From the NCBI GenBank assembly GCA_028641055.1, contig CM054061.1, positions 115,762,019-115,826,018 on the forward strand: DNA of 64,000 bases, given 5' to 3'. Shown here piece by piece: positions 1 to 12,435 of the stretch; position 1 is the first letter of the stretch, and the number at the start of each line of letters is the position of its first letter. Position numbers and translations under genes: made by a program. The notes beneath the pieces are model-generated. The model made no database searches, was not told the DNA's origin, and saw only the letters and a program-made list of their open reading frames with translations. This stretch comes from Alopecurus myosuroides (taxonomy: Eukaryota > Streptophyta > Magnoliopsida > Poales > Poaceae).

Positions 1-3000
1 ACTTGCCTTGTTGAAGTTGGTGAAGAATTTACACTCTCTTCACAAAAGATCGTTACTCTCCGTACAATCTATTCATTGAAAACACAATAACAAAATAAAC
101 AAACATACTATCAAACAAACATGCAAGTGAAGAAGCATATAAAGCAACAATCATGGAAAAAGGGGTTTAACCAAGTTGGCTAGGACAAGGTCAAGGTTCG
201 AGTTTGAAATAATGTATTCTCTAATGGTTCAATACATTCTAAGGAGTTCCCAAGGTTTTACTTGGGATGGACTAGGTTGAGTTTGTAGAAGACTAACTTT
301 ATTTTAACCATACTTGTCAAGGAAGTTCTAAGAGTTCACTAAGTATGTTTAGGTTGAGTTGGTAGTAACCAAACATTATTTAAAACATATTTATCTAGGA
401 AGTTCCAAGAGTTCACCAAGGCGATCTCACTATTTCAACTAAAGTATCACATCATAAAGTGTAACACTTAGTTGTTTTCATTCAAAACATTTGAGTACTC
501 TAATTTGGTCTTTCCATTTTGGCTTAGGGTAGGTCTAGGTTCAACTAACTTCTTAACAATATAAAGTATTGGTATTTTCCATTTGGGTCAATGGTTGGCA
601 AAAACAACTTGTTATTCTTCAACTTGTGTGGATGGATCCAAGTCTTCACATGCTTGTATTCTTGAAGTTCATCTTCATGCTTCTATTGTAGTTTCCTCCT
701 TGTTGTGAAGCTTATCTTGTACTTGATAAATCTTCATGATCTTCACTTCACTACTTTGTTCAGGTATGGGATGGGCACAAATACCACTAAGTCAAATTGG
801 AAAGGATATAAGAAGAAAGATAGAAAGAGAGAGGGGGATGTTTTCTTATGAATTTCTTCACACTTGTACTTCTTGAGTTTCTTCTAGGTTTGGAGTCTAA
901 GTATTTTCTTCAAAACTGCTTCATTGATCTTCCTTGTAGCTCTTCATGTTGCCACTAAGTTGAAAATAAAGTTTTCTTCTTGTGCTTGAGTCTTGATCTC
1001 CATTTTGCTAACTTGATGATTTCTTGAAGCACGAAAGGGGAGTGGAGAAGTAGATATAAAACTAAGGTTCACTACTTGGTAATATATGTGATTTACATAT
1101 TCTAAGGACTTGGTCTTGGATCCAAATAGCCACAACATCAAAGATTAGATGATGAAAACAATTTCGAAGACATGGTTGTCATGAGGTGAAACATATGTGT
1201 GATAATTTGGCCAATTCTTCATGAAAATGGTTCTAAGATGGTCAAGGGGTCTATACAAAGTGGTCTCTAGTTCAAGGTTACCAAATGGAGCAATTTTTGC
1301 AAAAGGAACTATATTGAAATTATTTATAGAATTTAATCTATGTCAAAATTACTCAAATATACCACTTAATTCTAAATTCAAATTTAACTTGTACAAAAAA
1401 TATTTTGGGGCAGAGGGTATGAAATTACACATCCTATGGTTTCCAAATATATTTTATTTGCAATTTTTGGATTTGTAGAATTTGAATTATGCCACAATTC
1501 ATCAAACAATCATATTTGAATTTGAACAAAATTTAAATGGTCAAATTTAATTTTGACCAGTGCAAAAAAATTCTACATATTGTGCTGATTTCAAAAAGTC
1601 CAAGTTTGCTAAATTTGGGCTTATGGATCAAAATTTATGATGATTTTAATATGCAGGGGCTTATCTGCAAAAATGTCAATTAATTCAAGCGGGAGAAAAA
1701 ATTGAATTCAAGGCTTGGCCATGTGGCTGGATCTGATTGGTCGAGGATGTTGACGGGGTTGCTGCGTGGCGTGCTGACTGTGTTGGCCGACGTGGATAAG
1801 TGAATCAACCAGGGCCGTACGATATGGATCTAACGGTGGCGTACCTGTTCAAGCCAGATCTAATCTAAACCGTGCATCAGATCCAACAACCTAGAGGGGT
1901 AAAGAGGGCTCACCGGAGCTTGGTCACCAGAGATGGAGGTTGCGGTGGCGCTGCTCACGGGAGGTTGACGGTGGCGGCGCTCCAATTCTCCTCGGGCTCA
2001 ACGGACACCACCACGAGGCTCAGCGGAGCACGCCGGTTCGAAGGGTGTCGACGGCGTCCACAGTGATGACCTCCCTCGATGGCGTGGTGTGGACCCGAGG
2101 CGGCGCAACTCCGGTGATCGTCGGGGACGTGGTTCCGCTGCGGAAAAAATCGAAACAAGGGCATGAGGAGGTTCAGGGAGTTGAGAGGAAGAGGAGGAGC
2201 ATGAAATGGGCGGCGGGGACCTGCTGCTGTGGCCGGAAGTGAGGACGGACGGCGGCGGCAGTGGTAAACTCCGGCGAGCAATACCGAGCAGCCTCTCGAT
2301 GCTCTCGGGCTAGGGTTTGGGGCAAAAGAACGAGGGGCTCGGGGGCCTTTTATAGATGCAGAGAGGGTAGGGGAACACGGCCTTAATGGCCTTGAATCGT
2401 TGGTGAAATTTTCGGCCATGATGGAGTTCTTTCCAAACAGAGGAAGGAGATGATGATGTCACGGTGACGTCATCCATTTTTTTTTGTTTATTGAATTAAA
2501 TCATGACTTCTGTTTTAAATATCCAAATGACATGAAACAAATTTCTAAATTCTTTAAATTTCAAATACTTTCCAACAGTAACAGTTTTGAAAACAATTCA
2601 ACATATTTTATCTTTTGAATTTTGGAAATTTGAATAATTCCTTAATAGTTACTTAATGTGATTTTTAATTTAAAAATTTAGAAAACATAGTTATTGGTCA
2701 ATTAAAATTTTAGTGACATACTAAATGTTGAAAACATATTTTTGAAAGTCATTTCATCTTGTTTTCACAATTTTATATTTTGAAAATAAAAATAAAACAT
2801 TAATAGTACTTTAAGCCCATTTTTAAATTTAGAAAATAATAAATTGATGTTATTGTCTAAATAAAATTTCAGAGACATTTTAAATGTCATATATTATTTT
2901 TGGAAAGCCAATTTTAAACCGTTTTCACATTTTATAATTTTAGGATATGAAGGATTTACTAATAGTAACTTAATGCTATTTAATTAGTTCATATCAAATA

Positions 3001-3509
3001 ATTAATATTGTTGATCAATAAAATTTAGAATAAAACCACAAGTCATAATATTGTTTTCAAAACCCTCCTTTATGTTATTTTCAAGCAATGAATTTTATTT
3101 TCACACCTTTATGTTTAAAACTTGGAATAACAACTAAAAGTTATTATTAACGAACTTTATTCTCATCACATACCTTTGAGGCTTAGAACTTTATTAAGGG
3201 TTATAAATCTTTGATTTTTTGTTACCATAAAATATCTTCAATGTAATATTGGAGTTATAAACATTTTAGGTAAAGGTTTGTTAATAAAAATATATTCTCG
3301 TTATATAATAAGAATTTAATTTTTTGAATAAGGTTTTAGGATTTAAGGAACAAAGGCATAACTGGATTTCCAATTCCAATAAACTTGGTATAGGACCTAA
3401 TATTTCATTTGTGTTTGAGTTTTATTATTTTGGTGACTTGTATTGATATGAAAATAAAATTTTCAAATTTTTGTGGTTTTTGAGTTTTCCAAAAACTAGG
3501 GATGTTACA
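1..3509 (-). mobile_element. 3' LTR (partial) of long-LTR, LARD-like retrotransposon
   Basis: The stretch is a direct repeat of 7002-10436. Read on the minus strand it starts with TGTAACATCCC at 3509, the same terminus as the second copy at 10436. Position 1 matches 7002, so about 1.25 kb of this LTR lies outside the window and its outer target duplication cannot be seen. The copies differ by scattered substitutions and by about 70 bp present only here near 2770-2840. A GC-rich block (about 1730-2450) sits between AT-rich flanks. The small ORFs in that block are repeated in the other LTR and have no recognised product. Confidence 0.9.
2347..2355 (-). promoter_or_regulatory. LTR TATA box
   Basis: CTATAAAAG on the minus strand, followed downstream by a GC-rich leader. 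The same site is present at the matching place in the other LTR, so it probably marks the U3/R promoter of the element. Confidence 0.6.
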
Positions 3510-3924
3510 GACTATCACCCTTAAAAGAAATCTCGTCCCGAGATATGGGAAGGCTAGAAAGAAAGATAGGTCTAGGTGATTGGGTTCCAGAACAACTCGG
3601 GGGGATACCACCCTTAAAAGAAACTTTTGTGGGTAGTCTGTTTTCATCAGATTGGAGTGTAGATTGATTTGAGATTAGCTGGAGTAGAACTACCTTTGAC
3701 ACTGAGGGGTCACTCTTTGGGTCAATCAAAAGACCAAGTTGAGAGGATTTCACAACATCATCTCATTATAATGGGAACAAATTTCTCAGACATTCATTGT
3801 TGTTTATTACACTGGAAGAAACTTATAGGGAAAATTTATTTTCAACATAAAACTTTGCCTAAGACTCCTTCTTGGACAGATATTTCTTCATGCCTTATTA
3901 TGCCTTCCTGCATAAAGTCATGAT

Positions 3925-4836
3925 TCATTCCTTCTCCTTTTGAGGGCAATTATTTGCATAGTGTCCTTTATCTCTGCATTTGAAGCATGTCACTTCGCTG
4001 ATGTAGTTGGGGTTTTGAAGTCCCTTTTCAGGGCAGTCATTGGCATAATGCCCTGTATCTCTGCACTGAAAACAAGTGACTTTGCTTAGGTCCTTCTTCC
4101 TTTTTATTGGTTTAATATTGGCTATCATGTCTTCATACTATTGTTCGGCATACTCAACTATGTTGGTTGAAGGTCTGGGCGGCTTGTTGGGACAATTTCT
4201 GGATAAGTGTCCATCTTCTTCACAAGAACAACAATTCTTGGTGGAGTGTTTGGATGAATGGGCATGTGGGGCAATCTTGGCTCCAGTGTTCATCTTAACA
4301 TGTTCCATCTGAATAGCATCCAGCTTGCGTTTTCCCTTCACTTCTGGTTTTCCTAAATTATCTTGGATTTCACTAAGCATTCCCACTTTGGCTTGTTTTC
4401 CAACTTGTTGTACCATGGGGTAGAGTGGACATTGTGTTGGAACATGTGTTGTTCCTTCACACAGAAAGCAAGTAACTTGAGGGCAGTATTCTTCAATTGA
4501 GTTGTTTGCATCACCATGGGGTCATTCATCAGAACAATCTTTGGAATAGCGTCTTATCTCTCCACATGATTTGCAGGCTTTGAGTGTTGAAAACATTTCT
4601 TCTTCTGTCTCCTGGGTATTTCTAGCTACCAAGGGTTGATTGTTTTCACTATTGGCCAAGTTTTGGGACATCATGAGTACTATCTGAGATTGGGTATCTA
4701 ATACTTGCTCCATTCCTGGTGCTAACTCCATATTGGGGTTGCTGGCTTGATTATGGGTCATCAGTTGTATCATCTGGGTTTGAGATTCTAGTAGCATCAA
4801 CATTGTTATTGACTTGTTGGCATTTTGGCTAGGCAT
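3925..4836 (-). pseudogene. gag-like zinc-knuckle protein with two in-frame stops
   Basis: Three open stretches (4836-4522, 4416-4138, 4128-3925) lie in one frame and are separated by stop codons near 4520 and 4136, so this was one reading frame. Five nucleocapsid-type knuckles are visible in order: CKSCGEIRRYSKDC (histidine replaced by arginine), CFLCEGTTHVPTQC (in the stretch after the first stop), CCSCEEDGHLSRNC, CFQCRDTGHYANDC and CFKCRDKGHYANNC. Four keep the CX2CX4HX4C pattern. The upstream part is rich in Q, N and M. By analogy with Gypsy and Copia Gag the knuckles would bind the element's RNA during particle assembly. The stops make this copy non-functional. Five knuckles is more than the one or two usual in plant Gag. 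Confidence 0.75.
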
Positions 4837-5135
4837 CTGTTTTGGGGTTTTAGGAAAGATGAGTAGATGTTAGAAAGGTTCTAAGAAGGTTCTTATCCAA
4901 ACACAACAGATCAAGGAAATTCATCTTGCAAACAACACATAACAAACCTATAGCAACACATTCATCACACCGACAACAAGGTTTTAGAAAACAAACTAAT
5001 ATTGTCATACCACACTCATTGGCATGATCAATACTCTAACCGTGTTTCATGTCTCCCAACTTTATTACATCTCATGGTGGTTTACTACTCAAGGCAGGGT
5101 AACCACTTTCTTTCTTTATACCTCATGAGGAGTCT

Positions 5136-5579
5136 TCAGTACTCAGTCTTCACGATGATTTCTGCGTTCTTGTACATTGTAATCTCCTTTTCAAGAGTGT
5201 TGATCTCTTCTTCAGCTCCCTTGAGATCCTTCTGAGTGTTGTGAAGTCTCCACTTGAGTCTCTCTGTAAGTTCTTCAATAGCTCTCCATGCAGCACTTCT
5301 TGCCGAATCTAAGAATGACAAATGCACTTCCTTGTTGGTAAGCATGCAATCTCCTCCCACCTTGTGGTCGTACTCCTTGTTTATGTATAGATGAATCTGT
5401 ACCCACCAATATTCAAGATCTTCCTCCTCATCTATGTAGGGAAAATCCCAGTAGACTGCTGGTCCTTCAAATCCGATGATCAGCATGAGATCCTTCAGTG
5501 CTCTTGGAAAATCAGTGTCACACTCCAGGGTCATGGTCATCGTTGGTCCTCTCTTGAATGAATCAAAGATGCTGGTCAT
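5136..5579 (-). CDS. gag-like N-terminal ORF of the LARD-like element
   Basis: This 147-residue frame starts with ATG at 5579, about 160 bases inside the primer binding site, as expected for the first gene of a retrotransposon. It has a globular first half with acidic and aromatic residues (DFPYIDEEEDLEYWW) and a charged, heptad-like C-terminal half (about residues 85-140) that looks like a coiled coil. I recognise no enzymatic motif. It probably forms the first part of the Gag-like protein whose zinc knuckles lie further downstream; whether the two were one ORF or joined by splicing cannot be seen. A host gene is unlikely because it lies between paired LTRs. Confidence 0.5.
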   Translation of the reverse strand: MTSIFDSFKRGPTMTMTLECDTDFPRALKDLMLIIGFEGPAVYWDFPYIDEEEDLEYWWVQIHLYINKEYDHKVGGDCMLTNKEVHLSFLDSARSAAWRAIEELTERLKWRLHNTQKDLKGAEEEINTLEKEITMYKNAEIIVKTEY

Positions 5580-5740
5580 CTACAGATAAGAGTAGACATT
5601 AGAAATGTATCATAGAAAGGAGTACGAGGAAAATTGAGATATAAGAGATTTCTTTGTGAAGTAGATAGTATATTTTTATTCCTATGGCTTTTCCTATTCT
5701 AATCCAAACCTAGGGTCTCGAATCCTACATGCAACACAAT

Positions 5741-5752
5741 GCTCTCATACCA
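5741..5752 (-). other. Primer binding site (initiator Met tRNA type)
   Basis: On the minus strand this reads TGGTATGAGAGC, one base from the classical plant PBS TGGTATCAGAGC, and it lies three bases inside the 5' LTR end at 5756. It fixes the element as minus-strand. Confidence 0.8.
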
Positions 5753-5755
5753 TTT

Positions 5756-8700
5756 TGTAGCATCCCAACTTTTAATAAAGAGGGAATACCTGTGTTATTG
5801 TGCTAGTCCCTGGATCAATTGCTAGCACCATAGTACAAAATGAAATATCATGCAAATGTATCGAATTCTATTACATCGCATGATCCAGTATTTACAAAAT
5901 AGTATTACAACTTTCATAGTCTTAGAAGACTAGAAGAAAACAAAGAAATACAGCTGAAAACATAGTACAACATTGAGCCCATCTTCTTCATGTGCCACAT
6001 GCAAAACATGTTGGCGATAGTCTCGATATCCCTAACGAAATACTCACTCGTCTTCAGAAACATCTGCAATATGGAATATGCAGCCACAAGGGAGTCAATA
6101 CAATTTAATGTATTGGCAAGCAACACTATGGTGGATATAAATGGCAAGACTAATACTACATGCTTATTTGGCTGAGTGGAGTTTTGGCTAAGTTTTGCAT
6201 AAAGCCAATTTTTTCCTCTCTCTTTTGTAAAAGAAAACTTTTCTTTTCAAAGGGTGGCATCATTGGACTGAAATCCAAGAACCACAACTACTGTTCACTT
6301 GGTCAAAATTTTACTTATTGAAAATGGTGATGTGATTCTTACGTCCTTCCTTGTCCAGCTACTCATAGTTGTCCATAACCGGGGACACGGCTAAGATCTT
6401 AGTTTGTTGAGTCTGCAGAGTTTGTGCACTTTCACCTTCAGAATCAAATCAGCCCAAACATCCTATACACTCTGAGTGCATTAAGGAAAGTATAAGATTG
6501 AGACGCGATCTTTCAGAAGCTAGAATTCAACCTAATGGCAAGACCCGGTCCACCTATAATTATGCTACATCTGCTTGTCAAACCCAGGTTGAACACTCGC
6601 AACTTAGTTAATCAAGACAGAGCTCATATGACTAAAGGCTGCACTGGAAGCAATCTAAACTTGGGGAATATCATAATCACTTTGTTCCTGGGTGGCATTC
6701 CTTCAAGTGAACTCCCCTCGGGGAGACACTCAACTATCAATAGCCCCGCATTACCAATCCACCCAGGTGTTTCACTGAAGTTGTTACTTAGAATTTTTCC
6801 ACAACATCAAGTAAAACAATTTCGGTAGCAAGGCTAAGCATCAACTAAGTACCAAGGCTTAAAAATAACAAGGTATGAGGATGACTACACACTACTAGGA
6901 TATAGCATAGCATAATATAACTTAGTAAAACTTCCTAACATGCATACTATTCAAAATCAACTAATGCATATAGAAAATAATGGGTATTTGAATGATGTGT
7001 TACTTGCCTTGTTGAAGTTGGTGAAGAATTCACATTCTCTTCACAAAAGATCGTTGATCTCCGTACAATCTATTCATTGGAAACACAATAATAAAATAAA
7101 CAAACATACTATCAAACAAACATGCAAGTGAAGAAGCATACAATGCAACAATCATGGAAAAAGGGGGTTAACCAAGTTGTCTAGGACAAGGTCAAGGTTT
7201 GAGTTTGAAATAACTTATTCTCTAATGGTTCAATACATTCTAAGGAGTTCCCAAGGTTTTACTTGGGACGGACTAGGTTGAGTTTGTAGAAGACTAACTT
7301 TATTTTAACCATACTTGTCGAGGAAGTTCCAAGAGTTCACTAAGGATGTTTAGTTTGAGTTGGTAGTAACCAAACTTTATTGAAAACATATTTATCTAGG
7401 AAGTTCCAAGAGTTCACCAAGGTGATCTCACTATTTCAACTAAAGTATCACATCATAAAGTGTAACACTTAGTTGTTTTCATTCAAAACATTTGAGTACT
7501 CTAAGTTAGTCTTTCCATTTTGGTTTAGGGTAGGTCTAGGTTCAAACAACTTCTTAACAAGATAAAGTCTAGGGATTTTCCATTTAGGTCAATGGTTGGG
7601 CAAAAACAACTTGTTATTCTTCAACTTGTGTGGATGGCTCCAAGTCTTCACATGCTTGTCTTCTTGAAGTTCATCTTCATGCTTCTATTGTAGTTTCCTC
7701 CTTGTTGTGAAGCTTCTCTTGTACTTGATAAATCTTCATGTCTTCACTTCACTACTTGGTTTTGGTATGGGATGGTCACAAATACCACTAAGTCAAATAG
7801 GAAAGGATATAAGAACAAAATAGAAAGAGAGAGGGAGATCTTTTCTTCTGAATTTCTTCACACTTGTACTTCCTGAGTTTCTTCTAGGTGTGGAGTCGAA
7901 GTCTTTTCTTCAGAACTTCTTCATTGATCTTCCTTGTAGCTCTTCATGTTACCACTAAGTTGAAAATGAAGTTTACTTCTTGTGCTTGAGTCTTGATCTC
8001 CATTTTGCTAACTTGATGATTTCTTGAAGCATGAAAGGGGAGTGGATAAGTAGATATAAAACTAAGGTTCACTACTTGATAATATATGTGATTGACATAT
8101 TCTAAGGACTTGGTCTTGGATCCAAATAGCCACACCGTCAAAGATTAGATGATGAAAACAATTTCTAAGACATGGCTATCATGAGGTGAAACATATGTGT
8201 GATAATTTTGCCAAGTCTTCATTAAAATGGTTCTAAGATGATAAAGGGGTCTATACAAAGTGGTCTCTAGTTCAAGGTTACCAAATGGAGCAATTTTTGC
8301 AAAAGGAACTACATTTAAATTATTTATAGAATTAAATCTATGTCAAATTTACTCAAATATACCACTTAATTCTAAATTCAAATTGAGCTTGTTAAAAAAT
8401 TATTTTGGGGCAGAGGGTATGAAATTACACATCCTAAGGTTTCCAAATATATTTTATTTGCAATTTTTAGATTTGTAGAATTTGAATAATGCCAAAATTC
8501 ATCAAACAATCGTATTTGAATTTGACCAAATTTTAAATGTTAAGATTTAGATTTGACCCGTGCCAAAAGTTTCTAAATCTTGTGGTGATTTCAAAAAGTC
8601 CAAGTTTTCTAAATTTGGGATTATGGATCAAAAGTTATGATGATTTTAATATGCAGGGGTATCTTCAAAACTGTCAATTAATTCCAGCGGGAGAAAAAAT

Positions 8701-10436
8701 TGAATTAAAGGCTTGGCCACGTGGCTGGATCTGATTGGTCGAGGATGATGACTGAGCTGCTCCGTGGCGTGCTGACTATGTTGGCTAACGTGGATAAGTT
8801 AATCAACTAGGGTCGTACGATATGGATCTAATGGTGGCGTACCTGTTCGAGCCAGATCTAATCTAAACCGTGCATAAGATCCAACGGCTGAGAGGGGTAA
8901 AGGGGGCTCACCGGATCTAGGTCGCCGGAGATGGAGGTTGCGGTGGCGCTGCTCACGGGAGGTTGACGGTGGCGGCGCTCTAATTGTCCTCGGGCTCAAC
9001 GGAGACCACCATGAGGCTCAGCGGAGCACGGCGGTTCGAAGGGTGTCGACGGCGTCCACGGTGATGACCTCCCTCGATGGCGCGGTGTGGACCCGAGGCG
9101 GCGCAACTCCGGTGGTCGTCGGGGACGTGTTTCCGCTGCGGGAAAAATCGAAACAAGGGCATGAGGAGGTGCAGGGAGTTGAGGGGAAGAGGAGGAGCGT
9201 GAAATGGGCGGCGGGGACCTGCTGCTGTGGCCGGAAGTGAGGACGGACGACGGCGGCAGTGGTAAACTCCGGCGAGCAATACCGAGCAGCCTCTCGGTGC
9301 TCTCGGGCTAGGGTTTGGGGCAAAAGAACGAGGGGCTCGGGGCTCTTTTATAGATGCAGAAAGGGGAGGGGAACACGGCCTTAATGGCCTTGAATCGATG
9401 GCGAAATTTTCGGCCATGATGGCGTTCTTTCCAAACAGAGGAAGGAGATGATGACGTGAGGGTGACGTCATCCATTTTGTTTTGTGTGTATTCAATTAAA
9501 TCATAACTTCTGTTTTAAATATCCAAATGACATGAAACAAATTTCTAAATACTTGAAATTTCAAATACTTTCCAACGGTACCATTTTTTAAAACAATTCA
9601 ACATATTTTAGTTTTTGAATTTCGGAAATTTGAATAATTCCTTAATAGTTACTTAATGTGATTTTTAATTTAAAAATTTATAAAAACTATTTATTGGTCA
9701 ATTAAAATTTTAGTGACATACTAAATGTTGATAACATATTTTTGAAATTTATTTCATCTTGTTTAAATAATAAATTGATGTTATTGTCTAAATAAAATTT
9801 CAGAGACATTTTACATGTCATATATTATTTTTGGAAAGCTTTTTTAAACCATTTTCACATTTAATAATTTTAGGATATGAAGGATTTACTAATAGTAACT
9901 TAATGCTATTTAATTAGTTCATATCAAATAATTAATATTGTTGATCAATAAAATTTAGAATAAAACCACAAGTCATAATATTGTTTTCAAAACCGTCCTT
10001 TATGTTATTTTCAAGAAATGCATTTTATTTTCACACCTTTATGTTTAAAACTTGGAATAACAGCTAAAACTTATTATTAACAAATTTTATTCTCATCACA
10101 TACCTTTGAGGCTTAGAACTTTATTAAGGGTTATAAATCTTTGATTTTTTGTTGCCATAAAATATCTTCAAAGTAATATTGGAGTTGTAAACATTTTAGG
10201 TAAAGGTTTGTCAATAAAAATACATTCTCTTTATATAATAAGAATTTTTTTTTTGAATAAGGTTTTAGGGTTTAAGGAACAAAGGCATAACTGGATTTCC
10301 AGTTCCAATAAACTTGGTATAGGACCTAATATTTAATTTGTGTTTGATTTTTTTTTTGGTGACTTGTATTGATATGAAAACAAAAAGTTTGAAATTTTTG
10401 TGATTTTTGAGTTTTCCAAAAATCAGGGATGTTACA
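5756..10436 (-). mobile_element. 5' LTR (4681 bp) of the LARD-like element
   Basis: On the minus strand it begins TGTAACATCCC (10436) and ends GGGATGCTACA (5756), the usual TG...CA. Its first 3.4 kb matches 1-3509. The GC-rich core (about 8720-9480) contains a TATA box; the remainder is AT-rich and holds no convincing gene. Confidence 0.9.
9345..9353 (-). promoter_or_regulatory. LTR TATA box
   Basis: CTATAAAAG on the minus strand at the position equivalent to 2347-2355. Transcription would start about 30 bases lower and run through R/U5 into the gag-like region. Confidence 0.6.
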
Positions 10437-12083
10437 AAAACACACAATTGGCTCGCAAGCCTCTCTCTCTCTCTCTCTAGTAGAATTAGAGAGACTAATT
10501 AGAGCCCCTCTAATTGAATTAGAGCCTATTCTAATTGAGTTTTGAGGTGTCCTCTCCCGACTAGACCTAGCTCTAATTCTAGGTTTCTCTCACGTGTTGA
10601 GAACTTCCATATTCATAATAGAAGTAATAAGGTTTGATTTGAGCTACCAATTAGCAATGCCAGAAGGTTGTCTCTTTTTGTCGGTGCCGAGTCTTGGACG
10701 GCGGAGCGCTGACGGGTTGACATGAGCGTACTCGTACACACCATAATAGGGATCACACATGTGATCCTTGACGAGGGAAGACTTAGTGCCATCACTATGC
10801 CTAGATATGATTAGATCTAGAGCACAATTTTGTGCGGGTATTGCATAAGCTTTTGCAAGTATATTAGAAAGCTCTCTAATATTCAGTAAGCCGTGTTTGT
10901 TTTGTTTCCATTGGCATGATATGAATTTTTACAAACTTCTGGCACTCCTAGGAGGCTCAAGTTGCTCCTGCCATATCGCTTGATCCGAAGAAGTGCTTCA
11001 GTAGCTTTGGGTCACATCAAAGTTGGTCTCATATAACGACATGGTGGAAGGGGCATGTGGATTGGGTCCACACGGGGGGTCATGGTTATGAATAAGTTTA
11101 GATTGAGGCTCAAGATGTTTTCGTAATGTTCGTGTTTCAATCACCCCGCAAAGCTAATCTAGCAATGAGATTAAACATACCTCGGATTTTGTAGGTGATG
11201 ACGATTGTTGATCGTATAACCTATAGCCATGCTAAAACCCGCAAACAAAATGTTAGATGTGTCTTATTTGTTTTTGCAGAGTGTGTGTGTGTGGTTTTTA
11301 TAGCTATATTGTTACTATGTTTTGACATGATGGCCAATGCCAAAGGATTGTCATTGTTCGACATTGACAATCAGGCGTTTATCGTGGAGTTCGAAGGAAG
11401 TACTTTATAGGAGAAAGTGATCCTTTCTCCGTCATGGAAAAACTTGAAGCAATTTTGACAGTAGAGGAATTTCCTTGGATTTTCAGCTATCTCGTTGCAG
11501 ATGCGCAAGAATCCCCAAAAAACAAAGGCTATATCGAATCACACAAATTATAAATTTCATGTGATGTTTATCCTTTGTTCATTGCACCTTGATTGCGCAG
11601 TAGTCGTTTATTAGGGTGATTCCTAACTTAAAAATATTAAGGTAGTTCATGTTCTCCCAATTGTAGCACCATCAAACAGGCATGGGTACACGTTCATCAC
11701 TTGGATACAAGGGTCAAAGTGACTCTTCTTTCCGGGAGGCGGGTTATAGTTTGCTCACTTGGTTACAAGGTACATTCTATATGACGGAGTCAGTTGGTTG
11801 TCTTGTCGTTCAGGCATGAAAGTCATGAGCTTGCAACACACAAATCGAAAGATGAGCGAGAATCACATGTGTGATTTCCATGACGGCTTCCTCTCTAGGT
11901 TATGGTTTGTTGTGGTAAATACATCCTTCTAATCATAATCTATTGGGGTCTTGTTGCATTGAAAGTTGATCCTGAGGAATATTAGTTTCAGTGGGAGAAT
12001 ATCTCAATTTCAGTTTTATTGAATTAATTAGTGCAAATTAATTTTGAACTACAGTGTCTAAATAAACTAGTTTTATTGTAGAG
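10437..12083 (+). mobile_element. Copia-type element remnant upstream of gag
   Basis: No intact gene is present. A short (CT)n run lies at 10461-10478. The stretch leads directly into a broken Copia-type Gag on the plus strand at 12084, so it is most likely the LTR/leader part of that element. LTR ends could not be fixed. The LARD-like element ends at 10436 against this sequence. Confidence 0.4.
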
Positions 12084-12435
12084 ATGGATCCCTTTGTTAG
12101 ATATCAATTTAATATGACGATTAGTTGTGAGCCTTTGGCTACAAATGGAAACATTTTTTGGTAATGGTTTCGTGCTCTGATGGCGGCTCTTAGGAACTCT
12201 CATATGAACCACTTTGTGGGTCACATCCCTAGAGATGAGGATCATGATGGACCTCATATCCAATGTGGCATGTCCATTGTCAATGAGCTCATGCACACAT
12301 GAATTGATGGTGAGTTGGTTGATCGGTTTCATAACCATCATCCCTACTACCTAGTAGAGGAACTGAAAGCTCTATTCACACATCAAGTGCACAATGAGCG
12401 TTATAATATGACCAGAGAACTGATGAATAGCCGGC
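12084..12435 (+). pseudogene. Copia-type Gag fragment
   Basis: One frame from the ATG at 12084 runs to 12435 with two internal stops (TAA after the NGNIFW segment, TGA after NELMHT). It contains the NG-x-NFxxW-like start followed by FRALMAALRNS, and near the end EELKALFTHQVHNERYNMTR, which resembles the UBN2/Copia gag pattern (L...L...F..Q...R......L). The frame is cut at 12436 by the TGATACG LTR. It is a decayed retrotransposon gene, not a host gene. Confidence 0.6.

Larger units (their letters stand above)
3510..5755 (-). mobile_element. Internal region of the LARD-like element
   Basis: This 2.25 kb stretch lies between the two LTRs. On the minus strand it begins with a primer binding site next to the 5' LTR, carries gag-like reading frames, and ends in a purine-leaning tract just before the TGTAACA terminus at 3509. 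No protease, reverse transcriptase, RNase H or integrase motif is seen in any frame. With 4.7 kb LTRs and this short interior the element fits a large retrotransposon derivative (LARD) that must move with enzymes from elsewhere. Confidence 0.8.

Noticed and set aside
1955..2419. 154-codon ORF, repeated as 171 codons at 8980-9495
   Set aside because: Falls in the GC-rich leader of an LTR in both copies; downstream of the LTR TATA box but with no recognised domain and P/R/S-rich composition.
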